DNA of 64,000 nt, from NCBI GenBank assembly GCA_029465975.1, contig CM055744.1:3981552-4045551 (forward strand), given 5' to 3'. The notes below the pieces were generated by a model. That model was not told the DNA's origin. It ran no database searches and saw only the letters and a program-made list of their open reading frames with translations. Source of the stretch: Dallia pectoralis. Its lineage: Eukaryota; Chordata; Actinopteri; Esociformes; Umbridae. This document shows, piece after piece, positions 9,860 through 21,825 of this stretch. Both the position numbers and the translations under genes were made by a program. Numbering within the stretch: position 1 is the first letter of the stretch; every line of letters begins with the position of its first letter.

Positions 9860-11150
9860 TTTAAATTTAACCAGAACAGATTCTCATTTGCAACAGCAGC
9901 CTGTTCAAGATCAAGCAGAAACATGCAAAACAACATTTACACAATAAATACACAGAACAAACAAGAGTGCAAAAAGCAGTGGGACACAACAAGGCAAGTG
10001 GAGATGCAATATGTAGGATGAGGTATATGTAGGTCAGTTGAGCAGCATTGAATGCCAATAACAACTATATAAAATACAGTGTCTATATACAAAATGTAAA
10101 AAGTTATCTTGCATGTAGGTCATTAGTGTGCACAGTTTATTTGACCATGGTTTTGGGAGGAAGACATTTGAGCATGTCTGAGCAAATAGAGTAATTCAAG
10201 AGTGTAAACAGGTATGACAGCAGTGCAGGTGAGTTAAATCCACTGTGCAAAATGGGCATAAGTGAAGGGGTGGGTGAAACCCAGACCACAGTTAACACGT
10301 ACAGTGATCGGAGATTCAGACAGGGGTAGTTTGAAGGCAGTGGGTGAGATGAGGGTAATTTATAATTCTTTCCAGTCATTGGTGGCTGGAAACTGGATGG
10401 ATGATTAAGGCAATGCACCTGCTTTGAGAATAGACTGTGGGTGGGTAGAGCTATGGAGACTAGAGAGCTTTGGTACAGAGGGACTTTGACTAGTAAAGAC
10501 TTGTAAATGAGTTGGTACCAATGAGCTAAATGCAGAGTGTTTAATGACGGCCAGCCGACTAATGCGTAAAGGTTGCGGTGGTGGGTGTTGTATGGGGCAT
10601 TGGTGACAAAACGTATGACACTATGGTAAACCACATCCAATTTTTGGATGAGAGTTTGGTGATGTCATTTAAACAACTGCCTCAAAGTCAAACATTGGTA
10701 TAAAATTCATCCTCACCAAGGCAAGCAATTGGCAGCATGAGTGAAGGTGGCCCTTTTGCGGAAAGGATTTTAGAATTGAGTTTGTTTATGTGGGGCTGGT
10801 AGGAGAGAAGGCTGTCTAACAAGACACCTGGGTATTTGTATATCACATATTCGACCTATCTAGCTTGGCGATGCTAGGTAGATGGGCAGGTGTTGGCATC
10901 GATCGGTTGAAAAGCATGCAGTTAGTTTTACCATTGTTGATGTACAGAAAATAGTCGGCCCGAGAATCGAGCCCTGTGGCACCCCCATGGAGACAGCCAT
11001 GGGTCCCGACAGCAGGACATCTCATTTAACATGCTGGACCCTGTCTTCTTGGGACTCCTACCATACAACCCACATTCATAGAGTTGGGTGACTGCATGGT
11101 GTGATTTAAAGCTTTTGTACGTTGTCAGGTCAGCTTGAATATGTGTAGCA
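9860..11150 (-). pseudogene. Decayed LINE: reverse-transcriptase C-terminal part and 3-prime tail
   Basis: On the minus strand, 10960-10985 reads a GVPQGSILGP motif, the hallmark before the catalytic YADD of reverse transcriptase. The next part is frameshifted and the YADD region is deleted. 10137-10640 is an open stretch starting LDVVYHSVIRFVTN-like and containing YNTHHRNLYALVGWPSLN, typical of the C-terminal part of fish non-LTR retrotransposon ORF2. 9860-10130 resembles the 3-prime tail of the same kind of element. Several frameshifts and stops make it non-functional. It is most likely an L2/Rex-like LINE. Confidence 0.7.
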
Positions 11151-11159
11151 GATTGATGT

Positions 11160-12575
11160 GCTTTCTCCACTATTCAAACATTCCTTAGCTGCCTATCTTC
11201 CATCAACTTCCTTCCTGCAGCCATGTCCAAGTAGGTTGGCTACAGTAGCATAGGGACACAGCTTGATACTGAAATATCAACATCTTGAGAACCTGAATTA
11301 GTCCATGGTTGTCTATCATCTTGTGTCTACGATCTTCAGAAAATGCTCTGGTGTTCTTTATTTTCTCTATGCTCACAGCAGTACACAGAATGACAGAAGG
11401 TGTCAGTGATTTTAGTTATCCAGGGACCTAACACTCCCCAAAGGAGAATCACCAGGAATGTGCCATTATTGATGTTGTCCCAGTTGTTTTAGGATTTCTT
11501 TGTGTGATAAACACATCTAATATATTCTTTCGATTTGAGGTTTGCCCTCTCTCCTGAATCATTCAGCCCAGGGCGTTAATTAGAGGATGAGATGATTTGG
11601 GTGTGCAAATTCTGAGACACAACTAATAAAATGGCCAGAGGTTTGTTGAGATTCACTGTTCTAGATTGACAGAAAAGCATGTGGGCGTCCTAGTGCAAAA
11701 AGTGTGCCCTGTTAATCGGGCCAGTTTCACAGACTGATTAAGTTAGACCAGAACAAAATGAAAATTACCACTTGGTGAAGATTTCGATTGAAGCTGGTTT
11801 TTAAACTCCAGGAGATGGCTTAATCTGTCATCGGCCCATTAGCCCCTAGAGTTTGTTTTTGTGACATTTTAAACAGCCCCTGACAATTCACTTCCCTTTC
11901 TGAAGTTGTTCATCGCTCGAACATTTAGAGGCCATTCAACTCTTTTGTCTTCAGTTGTCTTATCTTAAACTACATTTTAACTTTGTTTACTTTACTACGT
12001 TTCAAATTGGGCCTTCTACAATACACAATACATTAAGTCCCTGTAATCATTCACAAGAGTTGATAAAACATTACAACAAACACACAGAGTTTACAGTGCA
12101 GCCTATTTGTCTACATTATGAAAATTACATACAGCTCATACCACCATACATAGCATTTTCCACATTAAGAAATGTACCTGACACTCCAAAGCAACTGGCA
12201 TAACCATATCCCACAAGACATCAGAGACTCTTAGTGTTTAGACTAAGCGACACATGGTACTATACAGCCCAATGACTTGCATCCACTACAAAATAACAAT
12301 TAAAAGGCTTAGAAATAATTGCATAGTGCACAAATGTTTAGGTTGTATTTTGTGTGGCACTGTTCGGCAATGTTTTGTAGACAGTAGCATAGCTGCTTCT
12401 TCAGCAGGGGCTAACACAAAAGTAATTTAGCCAATGCATGTTCACCACCCATAAAGATGACTTGGTTAATTTAGCAATTAAGAAATTACAGTACATAGTG
12501 ATCTATCAAGAGAGTAAACACACAGTTCAGGGAACATGGATGGGATGCTGAGCTGGTAAGAAAGCAGGAACACAC
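11160..12575. other. Intergenic DNA between the LINE relic and the ppp4r2 3-prime end
   Basis: No gene or array seen. 11500-11900 is repeat-poor with several TTAATC/GATTAA-type words. No claim of function is made. Confidence 0.4.
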
Positions 12576-13824
12576 ATACAAATGTTAACATTTATTGCTT
12601 TATCTGAATACCCCATTGAAAGCATTAGCATTCAAGTGTATACACAGAAATTATACAATTATATATGGTTTCACAAAGGCAGTGAACACGTACTGTATTA
12701 CAATCTACAAAAATCTACTATACAGAAATTTAAAATTCTAAATATCAAAAATTACAGGAGCAAAAACAGGTGTAAAGTTGGTAACCTGTAAACTGCTTTA
12801 GAAGTCTGTCAGTGAAACAACTTTGTGACATCACAATACAAATCTTTGTACTTACAGCTGGTTTAGGAAACAATAACTGGCTGCCAAAAAACATTTTCCA
12901 AAATAAAAGTAGAAATGTTTGGATAAACGGTGGTAGTTCAATGCACCAAAAAGTATTTTAAATGTGAAGGTGAACAGTAGAATGTGATAATACTTTATAA
13001 TTTGGGTTGGTAGTGTATCATAGCAAACATAATAGATTCATTTAAAAAGAATACGGACACACAAAAAATGGACTTCAACACTCCTCCCACCACATGAAGA
13101 AAATGGATGGGGAAAAACAAAGACGTGGAAAGATACCTTCTCAACAATCAATTAGGCGGCACATAGCTTAAAACAGTGTCTGGGCTAGATGCTGAGGCTT
13201 GTGCTACAGTAAGAAAGCCATTACGCTAACTAGTTCATCTCTGGAGTGAGTAACTGATGGCATAAATAGAAGTTCGCAGGGCTTTGACCCTGTGGCAGGT
13301 TGTGACTACAACAAAACCGTGCCGGTGTGTAAATATAGAACTGACGAGGACAGACGATAGCCAGATGAAAACACAATCCTATTAGCACAGCTACAAACGT
13401 CATCTGCAAAACGCAAAAGACTGACCCTTAACTTGAAAGTATAGAAGAAAGAAATCCAGTTTTGTTTTTAAAAAGATGTCGGCCCACATTAATGACAGGC
13501 TGTCATTTCAAGGAGTGCCAAAAATGTAGACAAGGTGTTGACCCAAGGCTATTCAACTCCGGTCCATTAGTGCCCCAACCCTTGTGGTTTATATCCCTTC
13601 CTTCTACTCACACTCAGGACTCGGATACGGGAGTCCTATTGAGGACAATGAAGTACCAGGTAGAAACAGAAAACCAAAAGTGGCCTTGGGGACCAGGAGT
13701 TGAATATTCCTGGCGTATTGTGTATATATGGGACTAGGATGGAGCAGCCCGATCACCAGTGACACTCAAGCTGGACTTGAGGACAGATGTTCTTAATGGT
13801 CAACAGATGGACGTTGACCTCTCG
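12576..13824 (-). other. ppp4r2: Probable ppp4r2 3-prime UTR with poly(A) signal
   Basis: The stretch follows the ppp4r2 stop codon. On the minus strand an AATAAA lies at 12591-12596, followed about 10-25 bases on by a GT-rich run (TGTATGTGTGTT), the usual downstream element. That makes a cleavage site near 12575 plausible. Transcript data would be needed to exclude other sites. Confidence 0.55.
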
Positions 13825-14156
13825 TTAGTCCTGCTCCATGGGCTCCTCGGGGGTCCCTGTGTCTAGGCCGCAGCTCACCACAGCACCCTCTGCAGGTGGC
13901 TCAGGAGTACTGCTGGTGGGAGCGGGAGCTGACTCGTCTCTGGTTCCACTCTCACTGCTACTGGTGCTGCTGCTGACTGGGTCACTATCCTCGTGGCTGT
14001 CCTGGGTTTCGAGGCTCTCTGACACACCAGCAGGGGTCTGCTGCTCTGACTGGTCCATGTCATTACCTTCCTCCTGAGTGACACACGGTACCTCCCTCTC
14101 AGCCGCCTCCTGCTCCCCGGACCCAGCCGACGGCTCCAACTGTGTACTCGATGGCT
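13825..14156 (-). CDS. ppp4r2: ppp4r2 coding exon 9 with stop
   Basis: 332 bp including TAA (13825-13827). Acceptor TGCCCACAG|AGCCA. It encodes a Ser/Glu-rich region ending GTPEEPMEQD, the diagnostic C-terminus. Confidence 0.95.
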
Positions 14157-17100
14157 CTGTGGGCAGAGGACACACGTTGATGTATGTCTAGTACGGAAAT
14201 AGTTGCATGACAAGCCAGGTGAAGTAGAGCTGATCTGGGTGACATCTTTGCCTCTAACACGCTGCTCATTTAATTTGGCATGTTTGGCATCATACCAAAT
14301 TTGTTTCGATATACCCAGATAATAAAGAATACTTCAGCTAATCGCCTATAAATTGCAAATTGATGCAACGCATAAGAACAGAAATGCAATGCCAACTTTT
14401 TATACGAATTGCAGTATGGATTCTTAAAAAAATAAAAATAAGATCTAATGTTTATGTAGTTACCTTTAAATAAAATAGCAATATTTACCATCGCAGGTTT
14501 ACTAACTGAGACTGTAGAATATATTTAGCACATTTAGACTGGACAAAATACAACAAAATACTCATTACAGTGCCAATTATTTAACATTTCTTAATTTCCC
14601 AAGAAATCTTTTCATGGACTTTGCCTGATTTGTGAAGGTACACAACCACTTTAATTTCATTGCCTGTCAGATGTTTACAGATGGTCATGTGAGTTTAGTC
14701 TGCGTGTCACCCTGATTTATACCCCAGTAAAAGGCATCACATGGACCACTGAAGTGTAGAAATACCCTATAGGACAGTAGATTAGTTCATACGTATAGAC
14801 CCACCATGTTATATTTAAATAAAATATACAAACAACTTAGATCAATATTTGAACATGGTTTCAGTTCTAGCGGAGAAGGATCACTGTGCCTTTGTCAGAA
14901 ATGCCAGGTGGTCTGAATCATTGATTGCATTTATCCCATTTAATTCTGTTTTATTTATAGTTAGCTACTGCAGGGGTTAATGAATGTCTAGCCCTGTGCC
15001 TGTCTGAACTGCGTTTCCTTCTAAGCAAGGAGTTATTAGGTATCTGCATCATGGATCGCTTCGCAATCCACGTTAATGCGTTAGATGGCAATGGCGCTAG
15101 ATGGCAATGGCGCTAGATGGCAATGGCGCTAGATGGCAATGGCGCTAGATGGCAATGGCGCTAGATGGCAATGGCGCTAGATGGCAATGGCGCTAGCCGT
15201 CGTCGTCTTTCCACACATCCCGGACTATCTCCTCGTCCATCACGACATTTCAATGTAGACATCATACAATGGATATTAAGTCTACACACCCCCCTTGTCA
15301 TTTGAATAAAGATAAATCACGTCAGAAATGTTTCCACCCTTTGTGACCTACAACTTCAACAATTCAATTGAAAAACAAACTGAAATCTTTGTGGGGGGGA
15401 AACAAAAACCTTACAATAACCTGGTTGCAAAATTGTGCACAACCTCTTATTACTGGGGATGTGTTCAGAATGAACCAATCACATTCAAACTCATTTAATT
15501 CATTACACACCTGCCATCATTTAAAGTGAGTGTGATTAATCCAGAAGGGCAGCAATACCAGTAGGATTATCCTGACATTTTCTTAGTTCCATCTCAGAGT
15601 AAAAGCCATTGTCCACAGAGAGCTTCCAATCATAAAGTGTAGAAAATATGGCACAACAGAGACATTACCAAAAACTGTGTGCTACATGTAACAACAATCT
15701 CCCGAATTCTTATTATGTATGTGCAGGGAGGAAAGAAAAAAGCCTTTTCTTAAGAAAAACATCCCAGGCCCAGCTGACGTTTGCAAAAACAAACATGTCA
15801 CCCAAAATGTAGGAAAATGTGTTATGGTCTGATGAAACCAGAGTAGATCTTTTGTCCATAACTCCAAAAGGTATGTTTGGTGCAAAAACAACACTGCACA
15901 TCACCCAAAGAACAATATACCCACATTGAAGCTTGGGGGTTGCAGCATCATGCTTTGGGGCTGTTTTTCTTCAGCTGGAACCAGGGCAATAGTCAGGGTG
16001 GAGGGAATTATGAACAGTTCCAAACACCAGGCAATTTTGGAACAAAACCTTCAGGCTTCGTTTGAAAGCAGAAGAAGTTCACCTTTCAGCACTACAATGA
16101 CCCAAAGCACACATCCAAATCCACAAAAGCATGGCTTCACCAGAAAAAGATTAACGTTTTGGAATGGCCCAGCCAGAGCCCAGACATGAATACAATTGAA
16201 CATCTGTGGGGTGATCTGAATAGGGCTGTGCAGCGGAGATTTCCTCGCAATCTGACAGGTTTGGAGCGCTTTTGCAAAGAAGAGTGGGTAAATATTGCCA
16301 AGTCAGATGTGCCATGCTAATAGACTCCTACCAAAAAAGACTGAGTGCTGTAATAAAATCAGAAGGTCCTTCAACAAAGTATTAGTTTAATGGTGTGCAC
16401 ACTTATTCAAGCAGGTTATTGTAAGGTTTTTAATTTGCCGTCTGAAAGATTTCAGTTTCTTTTTCAATTGAATTGTTCACATTAAAAAAGGTGGAGATTT
16501 TCAGAAATTATTAATCTTTCTCGATTTTCTTTACATCACAACCTGCCATTTTAACAGAGGTGTGTAGACTTGTAATATCCACTGTTTGATGCAAACTTGG
16601 TATACATCAACCAACCTGTCACAAATCTGTTAAAATGTATAGCAGGAGTAAGCCAGGCAGAGCAAGTAATCACGTCCAGGGTGTTTTAAACACAAAAAAA
16701 CACAAAACATTGAACAGTAAAAACAGACTGACTGAAAATAAAGATGCGCCTACAGAAGCTACTTACCAACAAACATTCAAACCAGCTATGATAACAAAAC
16801 AGCACCTGACCTACATTGTCACGTAAAATTGAAATAATATCCAGCAAAGTGCTAACACCACCAGTGGCATAAATAGCCTTTTGCTAAAAGCTAAATGAAA
16901 TCAGCTGTGCTTAATACAATACCATCACCAGAAGACAGGAAGTCCACCCCACTAAACTCCCCCATATGCAACAAAACCTCACCGTACGTGACATAACACT
17001 AGCTCAAACCTCAGCAGTATTTTACTATGCAGGAAGTGCAAAGTCCCAGACAGAAATTCCTGCTGCTTTTAGCCAGAAAAAACATCTTAACATACCTATT

Positions 17101-20100
17101 CAGGTTTTTTGTTATTTAAATGTCGAAATAACTAAATTGCAGATGTTTCTGTAATAATTACCCCATAAATCAGCATTAAACTATTTAATATCCTCTTTTA
17201 AGTGTTTGATGTACAGTATCAGGTGTGCAGGGATACACAGGGCAGAGTTAAGACTCAAGCTGTCTTAGGAAATTTTAACTTGAACACAGGACTGATATTC
17301 AGGTTCAGCAATTTTGTGGTTTCAAAGTGAAAGAACATTCCTTTTCCCAATGAATAGTGGTTATTTCATAATCCGTTCTAGGGTCGGCTATAGTCGTAAG
17401 TTCTATCAATTCAGGAAGGGAATAGCAATAACCCTCTGACACTTATTTAATTGATCCAGCCACTGTTAAATGTTATTACAATACAGTAACATCTCCTGAC
17501 CTGTACCTTAGGATCTCCCAGATATTGTTAGCTCCTTCAGAATCATGGCCATATGAGTATGCAAAAGAACGTTTGGGAAATCTTACAGGAACATATGTTT
17601 TTAAGATGATCAGACTCAATATATTTGTTTTTACTTTTATATTACCAGGTTATTAGAGAACAACATCAACAACCTGAGGCTTAATTGTTCGGCCTGAAGA
17701 CAAAACAAAGGGGATCAAATCACCCATTTGTTTTTCACATAAATATTGTGGGTTACAAGATCGTAGAGTAAACCTGATCCGACATGATTAGTCTTCATTG
17801 CAGATTTTACATGAACAAAATCTGCACCCTGTAAGCATGCGTAGATGTGATTTCCTCACTGAGTTAGCAGAGCTTGATACAGCACTGCCTCACCTTAATA
17901 GTCTAATGAGCCACTGAACGGTATAGTCTACTTTCATATTCAAAATAAAAGCCAGTTACTGGTTTTAAAGATAATATTTTCTATCAAATCACATAGACGT
18001 GGGAAACAGCAATAAAACCACCTGACGCTACACTTGTTCAACCTGCTTTCCCTGAGTGAGTTAGCTAAAAAAAAAAGTCAACTAGACAATCAAATTTAGG
18101 TGATCTTTGATATTTGTTAATAACCCCCTGTAAGTCAACTGAAGTGTGGTTAAATGTCAAACAGCCTGAGTAGATCTAGTTTGCGTCACAGCATCCTAAT
18201 AACCTTACTGGTTCCTACTAATATCAACCCAGGACTTTAGGTATTGCATGTGAGCATTATGAATGAGTAAATCCAGTCATACCTTGGTCTTCACAGGTCC
18301 CAGCAGTACTTGTAGCTTCTCGCTCCTCTTCATCCCCTTCATGCACTTGGTCCTTCTCCTGGACCATAGACTCCGCCTCTTCCGACAAGCTTTCAGTGTG
18401 ACTGGGTCTGGGGGCGTCCACCTCCTGGTCCTCCGGATCCTCGTCCTCTTTGTTAAACTTGAGCCTCTTTACCTCATGCTGCTCCGCCTCCATATCCTCT
18501 TCTTCGTCATCATGGTGCTTGTTCTTCACAGAATTACCCGGGCTACCTGACGCCGACACATCGCTGAAAAACACGACTTACCATCACAAATCCTATTGAA
18601 GAAAGAAGGTAGTTCACAGTTGGTCAGGTAGCAATTGAAGTACCTAGATGGTTTGCTGTGTCCTAGCTCTGCGGTTGGGTCTTTTCCTTCTGTACTGTCT
18701 GGCAGGCCATTGGAGGCTAACGTGCTGGCTAGCGAGAATTTTGGTCTGTTTAGTGGCCTAGGGGTCCCCGGGCCATTTACTTTCCTGTATAAAAATTGTG
18801 AACATCAGAATGACAGTAAAACACACGAGGACATTTTCACTGAAACAGAAAGCCTGTCATTTCAGATGTACCTCTCTGTAAAAGCAGATGAGTTCCCAGG
18901 CAACATGACACCATTCATTCTGTTCACACCGCTGCATCCATTTTTTCTAAATCACAGAGAGAAATAATGGCCCCAGAAATATTTAACATCAAAAACAACA
19001 TACAGCAGCACCCTAGGTCAATGGGTCAGTAGTATATTATATAATGAACTATAAGGACCTAAAAACAACACATACTCTGTGGTAGGATGCACACAGCTGA
19101 CCACCATCACATTCTGAAAAATAAACGTTTAATTTCAAACACAATGAAACATGAAAAACAGAAATACTATTTTACTGATTAACAAATCCTATGTTGTAAG
19201 ATAGTTCATCGAGAGAAATGGCACTCCACTCACCTTTTCAACACCTCTGAGGAATTTCTCTGTCCCTGAGTAATTCCTCTTTGGTTCTGTCAGCAGCTCA
19301 CACAAACGCTGGATTGTAAATGGAATTCTAAGGCAAAGAAAATATTTTATTCAAATGAACCAAAAGCCTTGCGTGAATGAACAAAAGTCTAACTATTCCA
19401 TTGCCTAATATGCATCAACAGTTGCCTCTCAAGTAGGTGGCGCCATTGCATAATAACCAGAGCAATATGTTAACAATGGCAAATTCTCAGTGGTATCTTA
19501 TTTGTAGGAAAACATTACAGGTCAGGCTTATACCTACCCATTGTATCCATTCACAATCTTCAGGATCCTTTCTTTCATTTCCTCAAATGGAATGGACTCC
19601 ACATTGGGATTGGCTACCCCCCTTTGATCAGGTGCTGACGCTTTAAAGTCATCCATTACCTTCTCCAGTTTGAAGACGAAGTAGCTTTTGAACTGAGACC
19701 ATTGAACCCTGGAGAAAGAGCATATCTCTTCAAAGCATAGTTCATCCAAATTGCATAAATATTTCTCCTATCATGTAAGCCATCTATGGACCACTGAGGT
19801 TGAATCATTTTGTATACTTAAGAAATACAGTTGGGTTCAGGAAATCTGGAGGGACTATCCTATCATAGGTTCAAGGGAAACCTGGTTCCAAAACAGGGAT
19901 GCCAAAACGGAGAAAAGTTTGGTATGTTAGCAACACCCCAAAAGCATGGGTCGCTGTCATAGCATGTCCATATACTGCACACTAAATGTGCCCATTTGTA
20001 ATTACCAAGGTAATACAGTACATGCTAAACCAGTTTAGTCCACGATTTCCCACTAAAAACAAGTAATCCTATCATGTGCATGATATATACAAAGTTGTAG

Positions 20101-21675
20101 GAGCATTTCTTACAAGGTTTCTCCGGTCTTGGCAACATGACACAGAAACTGATCCAGCAGGGGAGCCACTTCTTTCTTCCCTTTCTTGTCAAATTCTGCA
20201 GAGAATAGTAACAGCAATGAAGATGTGACTAAATCACTACCAACCTGTTTAACCAAAAAGCTTGCTAGAGAGCAAAACGTGTGATCAGGAGCCCAGTAAA
20301 TATGGATGATACAAAAGACACCAACTAACAAAGTTAATAGAGTATTCTAATATATGATTACACTTAATAGCCAACTAGTTATTGCCTGGATTTGAAGGGA
20401 CTCAACCCTGCACAGTATTTCAGAGTTTGGTTCTATTTTGGCCGACTAGTTAGCTACCTAAGCATCAATTTATGTAGCATCAACACGTAACCAGACTTAG
20501 CTTAATTACATGGTCTTTGTTACCGAAGTACAACGCCAGCAGCTAACTGGATATGGTAGCTAGCTGCTACAGATGCTTTGCTACCGGTACCTACTCAGTG
20601 GTAGCTGGCTGCTACAGATGCTAACTACCGGTACCTACTCAGTGGTAGCTAGCTGCCACAGATGCTAACTACCGGTACCTACTCAGTGGTAGCTGGCTGC
20701 TACAGATGCTAACGACCGGTACCTACTCAGTGGTAGATAGCTGCTACAGATGCAAACGACCGGTACCTACTCAGCGGTAGCTAGCTGCTACAGATGCAAA
20801 CGACCGGTACCTACTCAGTGGTAGATAGCTGCTACAGATGCAAACGACCGGTACCTACTCAGCGGTAGCTAGCTGCTACAGATGCAAACGACCGGTACCT
20901 ACTCAGTGGTAGCTGGCTGCTACAGATGCTAACTACCGGTACCTACTCAGTGGTAGCTAGCTGCTACAGATGCAAACGACCGGTACCTACTCAGCGGTAG
21001 CTGGCTGCTACAGATGCTAACAGTACCTACTCAGTGGTAGCTAGCTGCTACAGATGTACCTACTCAGTGGTAGATAGCTGGTACAGATGCAAACGACCGG
21101 TACCTACTCAGTGGTAGCTAGCTGCTACAGATGCAAACGACCGGTACCTACTCAGCGGTAGCTAGCTGCTACAGATGCAAACGACCGGTACCTACTCAGT
21201 GGTAGATAGCTGGTACAGATGCAAACGACCGGTACCTACTCAGCGGTAGCTAGCTGCTATAGATGCTAACTACCGGTACTCACCAGCTAATACCCAAGCA
21301 AGCTAAACTAACGTTAGCTGTAAATAGATGGTGTTGTCAACAGCATTGTCAAATCATTGACCCTAACTGGGTATTTAGAACACCTATATAATATTTACAG
21401 TGTGATTTTAATTAAAAGCCATTAATATACAGTGCCTGTACGTGTGTAACTTTATAACAAAGCCGAGAGGGTCAACGCTAGTTAGCAACATTGCTAATTC
21501 TTCTGAATGTTAACACTAGCATTAGCTAACTCACTCACTAGCTAACACATAAGATCAGATAGCGAAAGTCAACATATAATAGCGATATAACCAATGTAGC
21601 AAAAAGCAGAACAAAAAGGCCGATTCATAAGAATAAAAAACCTTTAAACGCCTCTTGGAGTGAGTCAACTTCCAT
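13825..21675 (-). CDS. ppp4r2: Protein phosphatase 4 regulatory subunit 2 (nine coding exons, 415 aa)
   Basis: The product is the core regulatory subunit of the PP4 phosphatase (PP4C-R2-R3), which acts at centrosomes, on spliceosomal snRNPs and in DNA-damage signalling; this role comes from family knowledge. Nine exons with GT-AG borders join in frame into 415 codons, against about 417 in human. The N-terminal half (residues 1 to about 165) is the conserved, PP4C-binding part. It contains LDQFLCHVAKTGET, QWSQFKSYFVFKLEKVMDDF, IPFTIQRLCELLTEPKRNY and NRMNGVM. The C-terminal half is low-complexity, acidic and serine-rich, with a short basic EVKRLKF patch, and ends EEPMEQD as in vertebrate orthologues. 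The start ATG (21673-21675) gives the expected MEVDSLQEAFK. Minus-strand neighbour gxylt2 lies upstream in the same orientation. Whether it is the a or b fish paralogue cannot be told. Confidence 0.96.
14157..15085. other. ppp4r2 intron 8, 3-prime-side part
   Basis: AT-rich intron sequence with no array or transposon I can name. Confidence 0.4.
15086..15197. repeat. 16-bp minisatellite (about 7 units)
   Basis: Perfect tandem copies of a unit with core GCTAGATGGCAATGGC in ppp4r2 intron 8. Confidence 0.95.
15267..16584 (+). mobile_element. Tc1-like transposon, decayed, with both terminal inverted repeats
   Basis: The ends are inverted repeats: left CAATGGATATTAAGTCTACA, right TGTAGACTTGTAATATCC followed by ACTG, preceded by TA on the left. 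The plus strand encodes a broken Tc1 transposase: 15926-16060 gives SIMLWGCFSSAGT and EGIMNSSKHQAILEQNLQAS; 16076-16110 gives FQHYNDPKHT; 16165-16220 gives EWPSQSPDMNTIEHLWGDL. The catalytic Asp expected in the FQ-D-NDPKHT motif is Tyr here (TAC in place of GAC), and several stops and frameshifts are present, so it is dead. The insertion lies in ppp4r2 intron 8 in antisense to the gene. Confidence 0.9.
16617..16975 (-). mobile_element. Relic LTR, distant relative of the 2772/5146 LTRs
   Basis: It starts TGTCACAAATCTG and keeps the order of landmarks of the 2772-3173 LTR: AATCACGTCC near 16669, CACGTAAAATTGAAATAATAT near 16821 against CACGTAACGTAAAATAATAT, then GGCATAAATAGCC against GGGACTTAAATAGCC, AAATCAGCTGTGCTTAATAC and a C-rich end. 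It is too diverged to place the right border or a target-site duplication. Confidence 0.55.
17000..18282. other. ppp4r2 intron 8, 5-prime-side part
   Basis: Ordinary AT-rich intron with no recognised element. Confidence 0.4.
18283..18563 (-). CDS. ppp4r2: ppp4r2 coding exon 8
   Basis: 281 bp. Acceptor TTTTTCAG|CGATG, donor CCAAG|GTATGA. It encodes the acidic linker with EVKRLKFNKEDEDPED, the only basic patch in the acidic half. Confidence 0.95.
18644..18784 (-). CDS. ppp4r2: ppp4r2 coding exon 7
   Basis: 141 bp. Acceptor TTATACAG|GAAAGT, donor CATCTAG|GTACTT. It encodes KVNGPGTPRPLNRPKFSL and a serine/threonine-rich tail. Confidence 0.93.
18872..18946 (-). CDS. ppp4r2: ppp4r2 coding exon 6
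   Basis: 75 bp. Acceptor GTGATTTAG|AAAAAATGG, donor ACAGAGAG|GTACAT. It encodes KNGCSGVNRMNGVMLPGNSS then AFTE, matching the conserved NRMNGVM segment. Because it is a multiple of three it could be skipped without a frameshift. Confidence 0.85.
19076..19113 (-). CDS. ppp4r2: ppp4r2 coding exon 5 (38 bp)
   Basis: Very short exon. Acceptor TTTTTCAG|AATGTG, donor CACAGA|GTATGT. It encodes NVMVVSCVHPTT. Its protein is exactly what joins exons 4 and 6. Confidence 0.92.
19234..19327 (-). CDS. ppp4r2: ppp4r2 coding exon 4
   Basis: 94 bp. Acceptor TGCCTTAG|AATTC, donor GAAAAG|GTGAGT. It encodes IPFTIQRLCELLTEPKRNYS through LRGVEK. Confidence 0.95.
19538..19708 (-). CDS. ppp4r2: ppp4r2 coding exon 3
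   Basis: 171 bp. Acceptor TTCTCCAG|GGTTC, donor AATGG|GTAGGT. It encodes VQWSQFKSYFVFKLEKVMDD through KIVNGYN. Confidence 0.95.
20114..20195 (-). CDS. ppp4r2: ppp4r2 coding exon 2
   Basis: 82 bp. Acceptor CTCTGCAG|AATTT, donor ACCTT|GTAAGA. It encodes EFDKKGKKEVAPLLDQFL and onwards to TGET. Confidence 0.95.
20523..21285. repeat. 44-bp minisatellite (17 units) in ppp4r2 intron 1
   Basis: Units share GGTAGCTAGCTGCTACAGAT and GACCGGTACCTACTCAG. Each unit contains the inverted pair GTAGC/GCTAC around AGCTAGCT and the palindromes ACCGGT and GGTACC. Unit variants (GTGGTAGC/GCGGTAGC, TAGATAGC, GCTAAC/GCAAAC) are shuffled, with two shortened units near 21020-21060. Confidence 0.95.
21642..21675 (-). 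CDS. ppp4r2: ppp4r2 coding exon 1
   Basis: 34 bp encoding MEVDSLQEAFK plus one base. The donor is AAAG|GTTTTT. Confidence 0.9.
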
Positions 21676-21755
21676 CGTGTTGTATTCCTCAGTCTGAGGC
21701 GGACTGTTGGTGGTTGCGTTCAACACAGATAAGTCTGGGGAAGAATAAGCATTTT

Positions 21756-21764
21756 AATATGGCG
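21756..21764 (+). promoter_or_regulatory. YY1-like motif upstream of the ppp4r2 start
   Basis: AATATGGCG fits the AANATGGCG core of YY1 sites, about 85 bases 5-prime of the ppp4r2 ATG. Motif match only. Confidence 0.3.
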
Positions 21765-21825
21765 TTCGTGAGGTCACCGCCTGTGGGAGCGGGCGCAGAC
21801 TGGCGGATCAGATGCGCCGAACTAA

